Below, piece by piece: positions 1 through 10,047 of a stretch of DNA of 64,000 nt; position 1 is the first letter of the stretch, and the number at the start of each line of letters is the position of its first letter. The notes beneath the pieces are model-generated. The model was not told where the DNA came from and searched no databases. It was given only the letters and a program-made list of their open reading frames with translations. Origin of the DNA: Lepidodermella squamata. Lineage: Eukaryota > Gastrotricha. Made by a program: the position numbers and the translations under genes. The stretch is from contig JBLDXI010000017.1 of assembly GCA_047495785.1 (NCBI GenBank), forward strand, positions 1,302,001 to 1,366,000, in the 5' to 3' direction.

Positions 1-173
1 TGATGCTTGGGAACGCCACTAATATGCCCGCTATTGAAATAAATTACTCAGGGTAGTGTAACAGATGATTCAGTTTCAAGTGAGAAATTCCTGAACGCCA
101 ATTCCGTCAATGGATGCCTGCCTCTAAAATTAACGTTATAGAGAAATTGCACGCAATCCGGTTAGACAAAGGG

Positions 174-180
174 TATATAA
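174..180 (+). promoter_or_regulatory. TATA box of first bZIP gene
   Basis: The run TATATAA lies about 60 bases before the proposed ATG at 236, the usual distance for a core promoter with a short leader. A 3' splice-like ttttacag ending at 220 lies between it and the ATG and could be a trans-splice acceptor. Both readings are inferences from position only. Confidence 0.5.
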
Positions 181-235
181 AGCAGGGTTCCAGCAGTGGC
201 TGAAATTATTAATTTTACAGTTTCTTAAAAGAAGA

Positions 236-1303
236 ATGGCAGACATGGGTTCGAACAATCTGCCACATCAAAATGACGAGAAAGCCACACCGCCTAGCAC
301 TTCTGGATTGGTTTACGCTAATCTAACACCAATGCCGCAGGCAGGGACCAACTGCTACTTGCCACCACAAAACCAGCCACAGTTTGGCTACCCGAATCCA
401 GCGCAATATCAGGTATTTTTTTTCGCAGAGGCTTTGAGGTTGATTTCTTCATAGATTCTCTACGTAGTTCTTCCAACCGATTCCAGTTTATGAATTTCCC
501 CCAGGACAGCATATGATGATTCATCAGCACCCATTTGAAGGCTTTCCTATCGCCTTCCCGCAGCAGCCCATTATTCAATATCAACACCATGAGATCAGCC
601 ACACAAGATCTGCCTCAGACTTTACGCCTAATCAGCCGATATCGGTTGAACCTCAACTTGTTGGTACAGCATCAGATGCGAAAACGCGATCGCTACCTAG
701 TACACGCAGACCACGGCGAATCTCAGAATCACATCAGGTTTTTATTTAATTTTGTTTTGGTATAACATTTTTATTTAAATTATTAATTTCAGAGCGCTTG
801 CAAAAATCTATTAACTCGATTAAGAAATCGCGATGCAGCTCGGCGATGCCGAGAGCGTAAAATGACGAAGATAAATGTTCTTCAGGAGGTAAGATTTTAT
901 TAGTTTCCAACATCCAACACGGCGAAATTCATCATTATTTTTTTTGTAGGAGGTCAAAAAGTTGGAAGATGAGCAAAAATCGCTGAATGATATTATAAAT
1001 AATTATGTTCAACTTCCAGCTGAAATTCTAAAGCTGATTCAGTCGCCATCTCACGAGTGCTGTCTTCGGAATGAGCGGCAAAAAATCGTCGAACGACCCA
1101 AGTCTCTTACGCGACCTTCCGAGGAACCGATGGAAACCCTAACAGCAAGAATTGATAGCATGATGGAAACGCCACAGGAAAGTGGTGAGCTCAAGTCGTT
1201 TTCAGACGACGTTCAGCATTTGAGTTTCATGCTTTCAGGTGATTCCCTTCGAACGCCCGTCTCTGATGTGCCACATTTACCATTTGGGGCGTTCAAAAAA
1301 TGA
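236..1303 (+). CDS. bZIP transcription factor 1 (Gln/Pro-rich N-terminus)
   Basis: Four exons joined in phase 0: 236-412, 468-737, 793-888 and 950-1303, giving about 298 aa. Residues 1-150 are rich in Pro, Gln, His and Tyr, like an activation region. Exon 3 encodes a basic region with the bZIP signature NRDAARRCR (N-x2-AA-x2-CR). The hinge is split by an intron, and exon 4 opens with leucine heptads (LQEEVKKL, then L, then Tyr). It should bind DNA as a nuclear dimer; partner and target are unknown. The Cys before the final Arg is the Fos/Jun/ATF state. An AATAAA follows at 1337-1342. The start is the first ATG downstream of a TATA box; the intron 1 acceptor at 467 (tacgtag) was chosen because earlier AGs lead to stops. 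The bZIP call is strong, the exon 1 join less so. Confidence 0.8.
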
Positions 1304-2603
1304 CCTAGCTAGTTCTAAAGTTTAAAATTATTTATGAATAAAATGTGATAATATTATAAAGCTTTATCATTATGAATTTAGGAAGTGTTTTACCCCATGC
1401 ATATCTGGTTTAGTTCTTAAGGGTCTATTTGTATGGCCTTTTAAATTTTGGAATGGGTAACCGGAATATGAGTTCAAATAATAATAGACCTTTTGAATGC
1501 TCATAAATTAGCCAACAGTGCTAACAATTTCGGGGAGATGAGTAGCCAAAATTTAAAGGTGTGTTGGGGATGGCTAGATAAACTCTTATACGGACTTTTC
1601 CCATTTCCCATTCTTTGCCAATTTTTCCAATATGTTAAGACTAACATTACATTCGAGAGGGGGCATGGAACGTTCGCGATAGAGGTCTTGTTGGAAGCAT
1701 GTTATGATGGTGATTCATTTTAACCATCATAAAAATTGGCAGCGTTCGAGCACAGGTTCGCTCTTATAAATGACACCTGAATAGAACAGCTAGATAGCCA
1801 GCCAGGTGTGGGGTTTTTTGTATATGAATGACGACATTTTGATGCATAATAACGGGGAACAGCGGTTTGCCACTTTAACGCAGGTGTGGAAAACGGGCTG
1901 AATTGTTCAAGCGCATCTTGGCAACCATACCTACTATTCCTATGAATAAGAACTATCTGCGTCTTAGATTTCTATACTTTTTCTCCTACGATAAGCATAT
2001 ACGATAGCAATCTTTTCCTATACTATAACCCTCTGGCTGGCTTAGGTCTTACCTAGCTTACGTAGGTCTTTTGCATTGGCCGCTGTTTTGTTTGGGTTTA
2101 TTTAAGCAACTTTTCCTTTCGGGAAAAGAATCGAACATTTTCCCTGAGGGTTTAATCAGAATTTATTTTGGAGGAACCAATTATCAAACTTGGAACTTGT
2201 GTCTCGAATCATTAAAACTTAATAAGCTTTAGTTTTTTGGTGATCACGCCTTGTCATCAAAGTGATGATACAAAAATCTATAGCTATGCTATTTTTTTTA
2301 AATATTTATCACTTAAAATCATAGAATCCCCGATTTTTATTTTTTTATTATTAGTTTTAATTTATTATTAGCGAATTAACTTATCAAAATGTGGCTCCGT
2401 TACCAGTCAATTTTGGTTCTTCTGGAAGTAATATAGAAACTGCAAAGTAATTTAGGTAAAACCATCGCCCTTTCAATGTCCACTTACTCGAATCATAATG
2501 ATTCTCTAAAATTGGGCTATTTCCATTTTAATATTCTGACTGCCATGATATGATGAAAATAACTGTTCCACTATACTTATATTGATGCTGTTTTATAGAG
2601 GCA
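1304..2603. other. Intergenic; start of duplicated unit A
   Basis: I see no convincing gene. From about 1735 the sequence has a diverged match near 4530: an ACGTTCGAGCAC-like run, then a gtgtg-gaaa-acgggct block, then an agctt-taggtcttt block, in the same order. This marks the upstream part of a tandem duplication. A 76-codon frame at 1493-1723 has no domain and is likely chance. Confidence 0.5.
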
Positions 2604-3351
2604 ATGCATTCAACGTCACGGCATTCCCCAATGCTTCGCAGCATTAGCTGCGGCAGCTACTTCACTGACGACTTCGAAGATGGGACATCTATGTTTTCGA
2701 TTTTGGACCCGTCTGTTGATCACTCAGCTCAATCGTTCTTGGTGGCCAATGCTGATCTTACCACTCCAACCTGGGAAGGCGACGGAAATAATCTCGAATC
2801 AACACATTTTCCGTTTGATCAAGATTTGATTGATAAATTTAATAAAATTCCTGACCCGAATTCGTCTAATGATCAGCCCATGGACCAAGCCACAACGTCC
2901 CGTCCTGCGAACCCGTGTGAAGATGTAAGCACATTGAAAATAAAAACTCTGTAATCAGTACCTGTTTTTGTGTTAGACAACGCTGGTCGTAAACAAGAAA
3001 GATGGAAGGAAGAGGGATAGAGCTGAAACGAAAAAAAGCGACAACAATAAAGCGGCGAAAAAATATCGCGAAAAAAAGAAGAAAGAGTGTGACGATCTGA
3101 TTGCGGTATAATTCTTTTTCCAATGTTATCAAGGCCATATTGATTGACGGCTTTCAATTTTTCAGATGTTGAACATTGTAACCGGAGAGGTCGAGCATCT
3201 CGAACGGATCCACATCCGATACAGCAAGCTGATAGCTCAGCTGTTCGAATTAAGTCAGGCTTCCAATTCGCGCCCTGCGCCAGCTGAGGAAATCGGGCAA
3301 ATTTACCAAGCAACTGGCCCGCAATTAACAAGATGGAGTTATAACGGATAA
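2604..3351 (+). CDS. bZIP transcription factor 2, ATF4-like (copy A)
   Basis: Three exons, 2604-2924, 2977-3105 and 3166-3351, all phase 0, give about 211 aa. The N-terminal ~107 residues are acidic and Ser/Thr/Asn-rich. Exon 2 carries the basic region NNKAAKKYREKKKKE, the N-x2-AA-x2-YR form known from ATF4-type bZIPs. Exon 3 continues the coiled coil (EVEHLERIHIRYSKLIAQL) and ends in a Trp-containing tail (RWSYNG). The likely role is a nuclear bZIP regulator, perhaps of stress genes if truly ATF4-related; that is inference. The ATG at 2604 is 5 bases after ttttatag, a good trans-splice acceptor; the Met at 2631, matching the sister gene, is the alternative start. Its sister is at 5567-6289. 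Confidence 0.82.
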
Positions 3352-4463
3352 AATGCATCGAAAATACATGCCGAAATTCAGTATATCAAGTCATTCACAG
3401 CAATCTTCCACCACTAAAGCTGTAAATCTTTCGAGAAAAGGCAAACAATTTGGCGAGGAAGCAAATTTATTCTATGCTCGTAGAGTAGTTTTATAATTAT
3501 CATAACCGTAGCGGAGGGTAACTTTGGGCACTTTGGCTTTGCAGTAATAGCTGTGTAACGCCGAACAGGGTTGGTTGCATAACATTTCCCGCCTCTTTAG
3601 CTTGTGATTGGAACAATTTGCTTTGGCGTGGATATCCTTTAGCACTGCTCTCCCAGTTATCGAACAAAGAAAACTCAAGATCCGACGGTTGATTTTTTCA
3701 GGGTATTCGCCTGATGTTAAAAGGCGAAAATTAGGTAATTTTGGACTGTAAACAGGTGCGGCTGTGGGAAAATGTATTTTTTCTCCATTTAAAAAAAAAC
3801 AGATGAATCACAATTGGTTCATAAATTTTTTTCGAAATTTGACCAAGGGTCGATGAAACTGAAAACGTGCGCAAATTCAAAATTACCAGCCAATATGCAA
3901 ACAATATTTTCGATCCCCAAAAATCAGATAAATTTCGTAAAATCACCAAAATTAATGCAGATACATTCGGATTCACCTTACACACCTATTTCTTGTGTGT
4001 CTTCTATGTCATAAATTTCTGAATTAAGACAGATTTATATTAATTCTCAAAAAGCATGGTTCTGTCCAAATTTACCCTCCGCTACGGTATCCCTGCATTT
4101 CCTTCATTTGTCATCTATATGGAGGCCTGTGAATAATATTCAGCTTTTCTTCAATAAAAACAGAGATTTACGAACATCTTAACTCAATGCAAACAGACTG
4201 CGCGTTATTTTTATCTCAGGTTGGACGAGATTAAAGTTCACTCTCAAAAAAGTCTCGTTATAGCCCTATACAAAAAGAATAAAGACGCGGGAGGAATTTT
4301 TAGGAGGGGAGCATCCTTAGAGGTCTTAAATTCGAAAATTTAAAATCATCAAGAAAAAACTGAGTATAAGAACATCTTGAAATCGTAGAATCGTCCTTCT
4401 TCAAGTGAGCATACTTTTTGAGATTTTGCTGGAAAATACAGAAACTTCGCCAAAGCCAACTTT
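3352..4463. other. Intergenic with fold-back MITE-like element
   Basis: No gene is supported. The stretch holds the distal part of duplicated unit A and an inverted-repeat element (3503-4085, listed separately). Small open frames here lack domains and splice context. Confidence 0.4.
3503..4085. mobile_element. Inverted-repeat (MITE-like) element in copy A
   Basis: The 3503 end reads ccgtagcggagggtaac and the 4085 end carries its reverse complement (ttaccctccgctacgg), with a few further matching bases each side. No coding capacity is visible between them. The same pair of ends appears, more diverged, in copy B near 6410 and 6855, so the insertion predates the duplication. Exact boundaries and target duplication are not clear. 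Confidence 0.45.
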
Positions 4464-5566
4464 TCACTTGTTAACGGTGATACGTGGGCTGGAAATTGAG
4501 GATGTTGATTCATTCGAACTCACGTGAAAACTGCCAACGTTCGAGCACGAAATTTCACGTGTAAAGGTTGAACACCTAACACACCGCCTACAGACCACAG
4601 AGAAAGCCATCGTGCTTTTCCATTGTATAAGCAGAAGACGGTACGAAATGAATTTAGAAATGACGGCATTTTTATGAATTAGTTTTTCCCGCCGCAGCGG
4701 GCACACGAGGTGTGAAAAAACGGGCTATATTTTTAAGCGAATATCTTGGCCACTAAACTAGTCATAAATTGATATATATGCCTTTTGGAGTATTAAGAAA
4801 TGTTTCTAAAAAAGTTGTTCTCTTATGGAAAGCCTACTGCAAAACTCTTCGGCTATCTTCAAATTATTTCAGCTAGTTAGCTTGTACCCTAGGTCTTTCG
4901 TTTTGCGGTCTATCGTTCCACAGGCCTTTTTGATTATATAACAGGAACTACATTTTTTGATATATTTTGAACTGATCAGTTCAAAATTTAGCGCGCGCGG
5001 GAAATTCTACGTCTATTATTTCGTAGCGATAATAATTTGGGGCAATATTTTCTTGACCTTGTCAAATATGAAATATGTTTCATCCAGAACAAAAAATTGT
5101 CCTAAAAGTAAACGCATCTCGAATTTTTAGGGCGAGATAGCTATATCCATAGCTAAAATCGAAATTTTTAGTGATTTAATAATTCTGCAAAGAATTCCTT
5201 TAGTTCGTCTGTAGATATTCTAAAACAAGTCCACATGTGCCCTACGACGTTCTCCCAAAATGTGTACAGCTTGGAATGCCGCATCGATAGCCCCGTTCTA
5301 CCACCCTAATAAATAGCCTGGACAATGCCTTAAGAGATTATGGATGGCAATTTTAACCCCAGAGACCTTTGAAATTTTAGAGACCTTAGAGCCTTCTTCA
5401 ACACTTTTCCCTCCTCTTTGAAGTAAATTACCACGAATCCTAATACTCAATATTGGACTGTTTCATCATACAATTCCAGTTACGGAGATTTTATGAAATT
5501 TACTGTTATACTTTATTTTGCTGTTCTATTATAGAGGCCGAGTATTCAAAGTTACGGCATTACCCA

Positions 5567-6289
5567 ATGCCGCGCAGCTTTAGCTGTGGCAGCTGTCTCA
5601 TGGACGACATCGAAGATGCAATATCTTTGTCTTCGATATTGGGAATAAAGGACCCGGACCCGTACGCTGATCACTCAGTTCAATCGTTGGTGTCGAATGC
5701 TGAACTCTTCACTCCAACCTCGTCAGATGATGCAAATCACCCCAAATCAACACATTTTTCGTTTGATCAAGTTTCGATTGATAAATTGAATGAAATTCCT
5801 GATCTGAATTCGTCGAATGATCTGCCCATGGACCAAGCCACTACGCCGCGTCCTTCGAGCCCGTGTGAAGAAGTAAGCAAGTATAGCAAAGAATTTATAC
5901 ACCAGTATCCATTTTCTTGGTAGACAACGCTGGTCGTAATCAAGAAGGATGGCAGGAAAAGGGATAAAGCTGGAACTAAAAGAAGCGACAACAATAAAGC
6001 GGCGAAAAGATATCGCGACAAAAAGAAGAAGGAACATGACGATCTTATTGCGGTATAATTCTTAATCCAATGATGTTATATCGGGGCGCTTGATAGACGG
6101 CTTTCAATTTTTCAGATATTGGACATTGCAACCAGAGAGGTTAATCAACTCGAATCGATCCACATTCGATACAGCAAGCTGGTGGCTCAGCTGCACGAAT
6201 TTAAAATCACACCCCGGCCAGCTGTGGAAATCGGGCAAATTTACCAAGCTGCCGGTCCGCAATTTGCAAGATGGAGTTATTCCGGATAA
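5567..6289 (+). CDS. bZIP transcription factor 3, ATF4-like (copy B)
   Basis: Three phase-0 exons, 5567-5872, 5924-6052 and 6116-6289, give about 202 aa, with intron positions identical to the sister at 2604-3351. The basic region is NNKAAKRYRDKKKKE (Tyr form, ATF4-like). The zipper exon differs by many substitutions but keeps IHIRYSKL and the RWSYSG tail. The acidic N-terminus is shared (SFSCGSC, DQATTPRP). Homology to the sister extends upstream of ATG 5567 to an attatag acceptor at 5534, so the true start may lie in an earlier exon or the mRNA may be trans-spliced there. The third exon starts with Ile where the sister has Met. Function as a nuclear DNA-binding factor is inferred from the family. 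Confidence 0.8.
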
Positions 6290-6409
6290 AATGCATAGAA
6301 AAATACCATGAATTTCAATGTATAATTTGCAGCAATTTCCGGCTCTAAATTGAACATCTTCTGAGAAAAGGCAAATTCATTCTATGCTCGTAAAGTAGTT
6401 TTAATTATC

Positions 6410-6855
6410 ATTACCATAGCGGAGGGTAACTTTGAACACTGGCTTAATCCTTAAAAATGAAAACTTATTTTTGCTGGACATTCGCCTGAATTTCAGGTGA
6501 GATTCGGCTAATTTTGGACTATTTATGAATATTTATATTTCTAAATTTTTTGATAAAAACAGATGCAACATCTTCAGTTTTTTTAATTTGACCCAAGAGT
6601 CGATAAAAAATGATAACGCACAATGTCATTGCGTGCGCAAATGAGCGTTCAAAATTACCCGCTATAATTGTCCAAATATATGCAAAAATGTTTTCCATCG
6701 CAAAAGAAATCAGGTGAATTTCAAAAAAATCACCTAAATTTGCAGATCAATCCGGAATCACCTCACACTCCTATTTCTGAAATATCATGAATTTCCGAAC
6801 TAAGACTGAATTTTTGCTGAAAAACATGGTTTCGTCCAGAATTACCTTCCGCTAC
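6410..6855. mobile_element. Inverted-repeat (MITE-like) element in copy B
   Basis: Left end ccatagcggagggtaact and right end ttaccttccgctacaata are imperfect inverted repeats and match the ends of the copy A element. The core is shorter than in copy A. No open frame. It is probably the duplicated descendant of the same insertion. Confidence 0.4.
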
Positions 6856-7090
6856 AATATCCGTGCATTTCCACCATTTCTAATCAAGGTTGAAGTTTGC
6901 GTGTGTTGAGGTCTATGATTAATATTCAATTTCGTTAATAAAAACGGGAGTTTTCAGACTATTTTTTTACTCAATGTACAAACAGTGCGTTATTTTTATC
7001 TGAGGCTTTCGGCGAGATTATAGTTGCGTTGGCACGCTTTACGTGACGTTGAAACAAAACGATGCTACGCGAAGCCGTAAAGAAATAGAA

Positions 7091-7828
7091 ATGACTCAAA
7101 TGCTATTAGCTAACGTTGCGGTGCCTGACGCATTTTACGTGTGGGTTTATATTAGGTTCGAACGGGATCCTCAAAATAGTATAGTTACTTTCACTGCTAT
7201 TTCAATGATTCGCCGCTCTAAGTCCGATCAGGTTTGATTATATTGCTGAATTGTTCCGGGCTCTTACTTTACTTTAAAGACTCATAACCATCCCGCTGAA
7301 ATGGATTTCCACCGGGAATTGACGAAGAAAGAACGCAATAGATTGGCTGCTGCAAAAACTCGCGAAACTCGTGGTAAAAGAGTAGCTTTCCTGTCAAATG
7401 TAAAGGCCGTAATTTCGTAATATTTAAAAATAATTTTCAAGAAATAAATTCAGCTTGTTTACAACATTCAAGAGGAGGTTCAAGAGCTGGAGAGCCTCAA
7501 AATCCGCTTTGAATATTTATTAGAAAATATGCAGGATCTATTGGCTTCCGTTGAGATGAATCGGCCATTTAGCTTACCGCTAACTCCAACCGCTGAATAT
7601 CAATTTACCAACAATTTCTTCTGCTCGAACATGGACGAACTTGAAACGCCCAAAGTCGAAGAGCGAGACTATGGTTTTGATGAGACGGCAGTTTGCTCTC
7701 GATATTCTTTATATCGGCCCGAAAACACCCCGATTTATGCTCGGCTGTCTTGGTCAGCTTCTGATTTCTTCACCGAACAATCTTTGGATAACAATAAGAA
7801 GGAAGATTTCAAGCTGCTTCAGCTGTGA
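7091..7828 (+). CDS. bZIP transcription factor 4
   Basis: Three exons, 7091-7231, 7280-7399 and 7454-7828, all phase 0, give about 211 aa. Exon 2 encodes KKERNRLAAAKTRETRGKR, a clear basic region (N-x2-AA-x2-TR) close to Fos/ATF types but with Thr in place of Cys or Ser. Exon 3 opens with the zipper (IQEEVQELESLKIRFEYLL), followed by an acidic Ser/Tyr-rich tail that may activate transcription. The intron falls at the same hinge point as in the neighbouring bZIP genes. An AATAAA is at 7879-7884. The first exon is the weak part: its frame is open further upstream and its peptide (DAFYVWVYIRF) is unlike an activation region, so the real 5' end may differ. Confidence 0.75.
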
Positions 7829-8032
7829 CTTTGTTTGGCACCATCTATCGTGTCCCTTTATGACTCGGCCGTTTTTACAATAAAAAAGTCGATGATTAAT
7901 GTCCTGGTGTTAATCTCTGAGACGTATCATTATGTCAGGTCACAGCGCTGTGACCTAGAGTATAGCAGGGTGTCCTTGAAATCAGGGGCCAGTTTCTAAG
8001 GTCCCCAAGGGCCAGTTATTTTAGCATCGAAA

Positions 8033-8677
8033 ATGGACATGGACTTTTCTATAAGATCATGGGACTTGTCTATTTTCGCAGCTAAATCTCGAAAAATCAG
8101 TATGACGAAGGTCGCAGATGACCGTTTCGTCAACTTTGCTCGAAAAGCTGAACCTTTTTACGCCTGGCTGCGGCAAGCTAACGATTACTTTTCGATCGAT
8201 TTAATTCCAAGTCAAGACCTAGGTGATATTATTGAATCTCATGGCAAATTCAAAGCGTCAATGGTCCAAGCTCAGAAGGATCTGGTAAAACTAGGCGAAA
8301 TCGATGTGGATTGCCCGAATCCTTACACCTGGATACGCATGGCTGATTTGAGAAACGAATGGGAAAAATTGCAACGGGCCGTTTCCCGCCGGGATGAAGA
8401 AATCGCTCGAAAATTCAGCGAGCAAAAATGGACGTCAATCTACTTTTCACCTGTTCCTAAAACGTCGTTCAAACAGCTGAAAAGCTACCTGCGTTCGGTT
8501 AATTATCGATTCCGTGGCGAAATTGTTTATGACAAGAATGCGAATTACGCCATCATCGACTTTGAACAACCGGCAGCAGCGGAAATTCTACGCCAGCCAA
8601 CTTTTGCGTTCGATAAATGGGGAATCACTTCTCGCGTCCATGAAATCAATCGATATGATGACTATCAGCAGTCTTAA
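8033..8677 (+). CDS. Intronless protein with alpha-spectrin-like repeat and EF-hand- or RRM-like tail
   Basis: One exon, 214 aa. An attttag acceptor-like site ends 8 bases before the ATG, and AATAAA lies at 8717-8722. Residues ~35-130 look like a spectrin repeat: FYAWLRQAND, then FKASMVQAQKDLVKLGEID, then NPYTWIRMADLRNEWEKLQ and RRDEEIARK. The NPYTW block is typical of the penultimate repeat of alpha-spectrin and close to alpha-actinin. The last ~65 residues can be read two ways. SFKQLKSYLRSVNY resembles the spectrin C-terminal EF-hand segment (FKSCLRSLGY) with calcium loops gone and the last repeat deleted. Alternatively, TSIYFSPVP plus NYAIIDFEQ with a following helix fits the RNP2/RNP1 order of an RRM. 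Lack of introns in this intron-rich region suggests a retrocopy. Function unknown. Confidence 0.72.
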   Translation: MDMDFSIRSWDLSIFAAKSRKISMTKVADDRFVNFARKAEPFYAWLRQANDYFSIDLIPSQDLGDIIESHGKFKASMVQAQKDLVKLGEIDVDCPNPYTWIRMADLRNEWEKLQRAVSRRDEEIARKFSEQKWTSIYFSPVPKTSFKQLKSYLRSVNYRFRGEIVYDKNANYAIIDFEQPAAAEILRQPTFAFDKWGITSRVHEINRYDDYQQS

Positions 8678-9411
8678 ATAAATCCAAATTACTGTAAAAC
8701 TATTGGTATTCAGCTTAATAAAGGCAGCACATTTACTTCATTTCATTTTGAGTGCAGCAATATTTTATTTGACAAGAGAAAATAGGACAGTTTTCATTTA
8801 GATTACGTGCGCGACTTGAAAACTAACTTGAAAGTTGCGTTATACTAATAATGCCTGTTCGAAAATAGCTCAAGAAGTCGGTCAGCCGCAGCAAAATGGC
8901 TGATGTGTGCGGCTTCAAGGTTTTTTTATGAGTAATGTTTCATAAATTTGCTCTCATCATAAGTAGAGAGGTATTTGCAAAAGATGAATCACGTTGACTC
9001 AAGTTTTATTTAGAACACAGAATGGATTACATTTAAACCTCAAGAACGGCTCTACAACGTTTGAGCCAACTCATTTCAGTCAGGCTTAGCCCGAATAAGC
9101 AGCTAGAATTACAATTTATTTCCAAAAATTGTATAAAATTGACATTATTTGCCAACGACTATTCAGCCAAATTCAATTGCCACCATCAATTGGAGACAAA
9201 ATCAGAGGCATTGGGCAATTTTAAAAATTGTATTGCCGCAAGTCAGCTTCAAAAAGTTCGATTTTTTAAAAAAATTTTCAACTACAAGTAGGACAAGTCT
9301 ACGATTTTTTCTATTTCAATCGACAAACTCTAGATCTCTTAGAAAATCATAATTTCCTTGTCTGTAAAAAACAATTCGCTTTCATTCACTTATGACAGAA
9401 AAAGCCGTAGT
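8678..9411. other. Intergenic
   Basis: Beyond the polyadenylation signal of the upstream gene I see no gene. Short words such as cagcc and caattgcc recur here and in the neighbouring inverted-repeat element, so part of it may be old transposon debris. Confidence 0.3.
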
Positions 9412-9785
9412 GCGACATTTCAGCCGACGACAACTCAGCCAAATCGCAGCTAAAATTAATTAATTTCATACAAATGGGCAATTAATTGCGTAATATCAAG
9501 TTCGAAAGGGCGCCGGGGAACAATAAGACCCAGCACCCAGCAGACTGGACCTCATCGTCCGAGACTACGACTTCGCCCGCGTCCTGATCTCGGTCTTCCT
9601 TGGCTTCCTGAACCGCGCCATCTTTGACACATGTAACATCCAACTTTGTTTGGCCCAGTCTTTGGCTCTGGATCATCCACAGCACCCTCTCGATCCATTT
9701 CATTGATATTACGCTATCAATTGCCCATTTTTATGACATAAATTAATTTTTTCGCTTGGCTGAGCTGAGTTGGCTGAAATGTCGT
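9412..9785. mobile_element. TIR element with ~85-90 bp arms and GC-rich core
   Basis: Left arm 9412-9503 begins gcgacatttcagcc and ends at gcgtaatatcaa; the right arm 9703-9785 is its imperfect reverse complement. Both share aatgggcaatt and aattaatt. The ~200 bp core (9504-9702) is markedly more GC-rich than the arms and flanks and holds an open plus-strand stretch from 9550 to 9705 with a hydrophobic run (VLISVFLGFLNRAIF). This looks like a non-autonomous DNA transposon that may carry a captured host fragment. No clear target duplication was found. Confidence 0.6.
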
Positions 9786-10047
9786 AGAACTAAAAAAAGC
9801 TAGAAAGCTTGAAATCATCGAAATTTGATCTCTTCTGGGATAATTCAGTTCATGCAATTCAGGCCAATTTTTGGAAACCTGATGTGATCAGATTTCTATG
9901 GTTAACTATCAATGCATGAAGCCCTGATAATGAAATTGTGGTTGTCACGCTGAGTTGTCATCGGCTAGTTCCATTTTCTTTGCTTTTAGATGTTTATCGT
10001 GATTCGAGCAAAAAGCCGTTAGAAATTATGACAATCAAGTAACAACC

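Larger units (their letters stand above)
1735..4235. repeat. Tandem segmental duplication, copy A
   Basis: Copy A runs from about 1735 to 4235 and matches copy B at about 4530-7020. Shared blocks in order are the upstream acgggct block, the whole three-exon bZIP gene, and a downstream region with ctatgctcgta, the agcggagggtaact block and gcgttatttttatct. Identity is high in exons and lower outside, with several indels. Ends are approximate. Confidence 0.75.
4530..7020. repeat. Tandem segmental duplication, copy B
   Basis: Partner of copy A (about 1735-4235), in direct orientation with roughly 300 bases between. It carries the second ATF4-like bZIP gene and the second inverted-repeat element (about 6410-6855). 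Flanking non-coding sequence has diverged much more than the exons, which argues for selection on the coding parts. Ends are approximate. Confidence 0.75.

Noticed and set aside
1493-1723. Plus-strand 76-codon frame
   Set aside because: Starts on TTG, no domain, not conserved in the duplicated copy near 4.4 kb.
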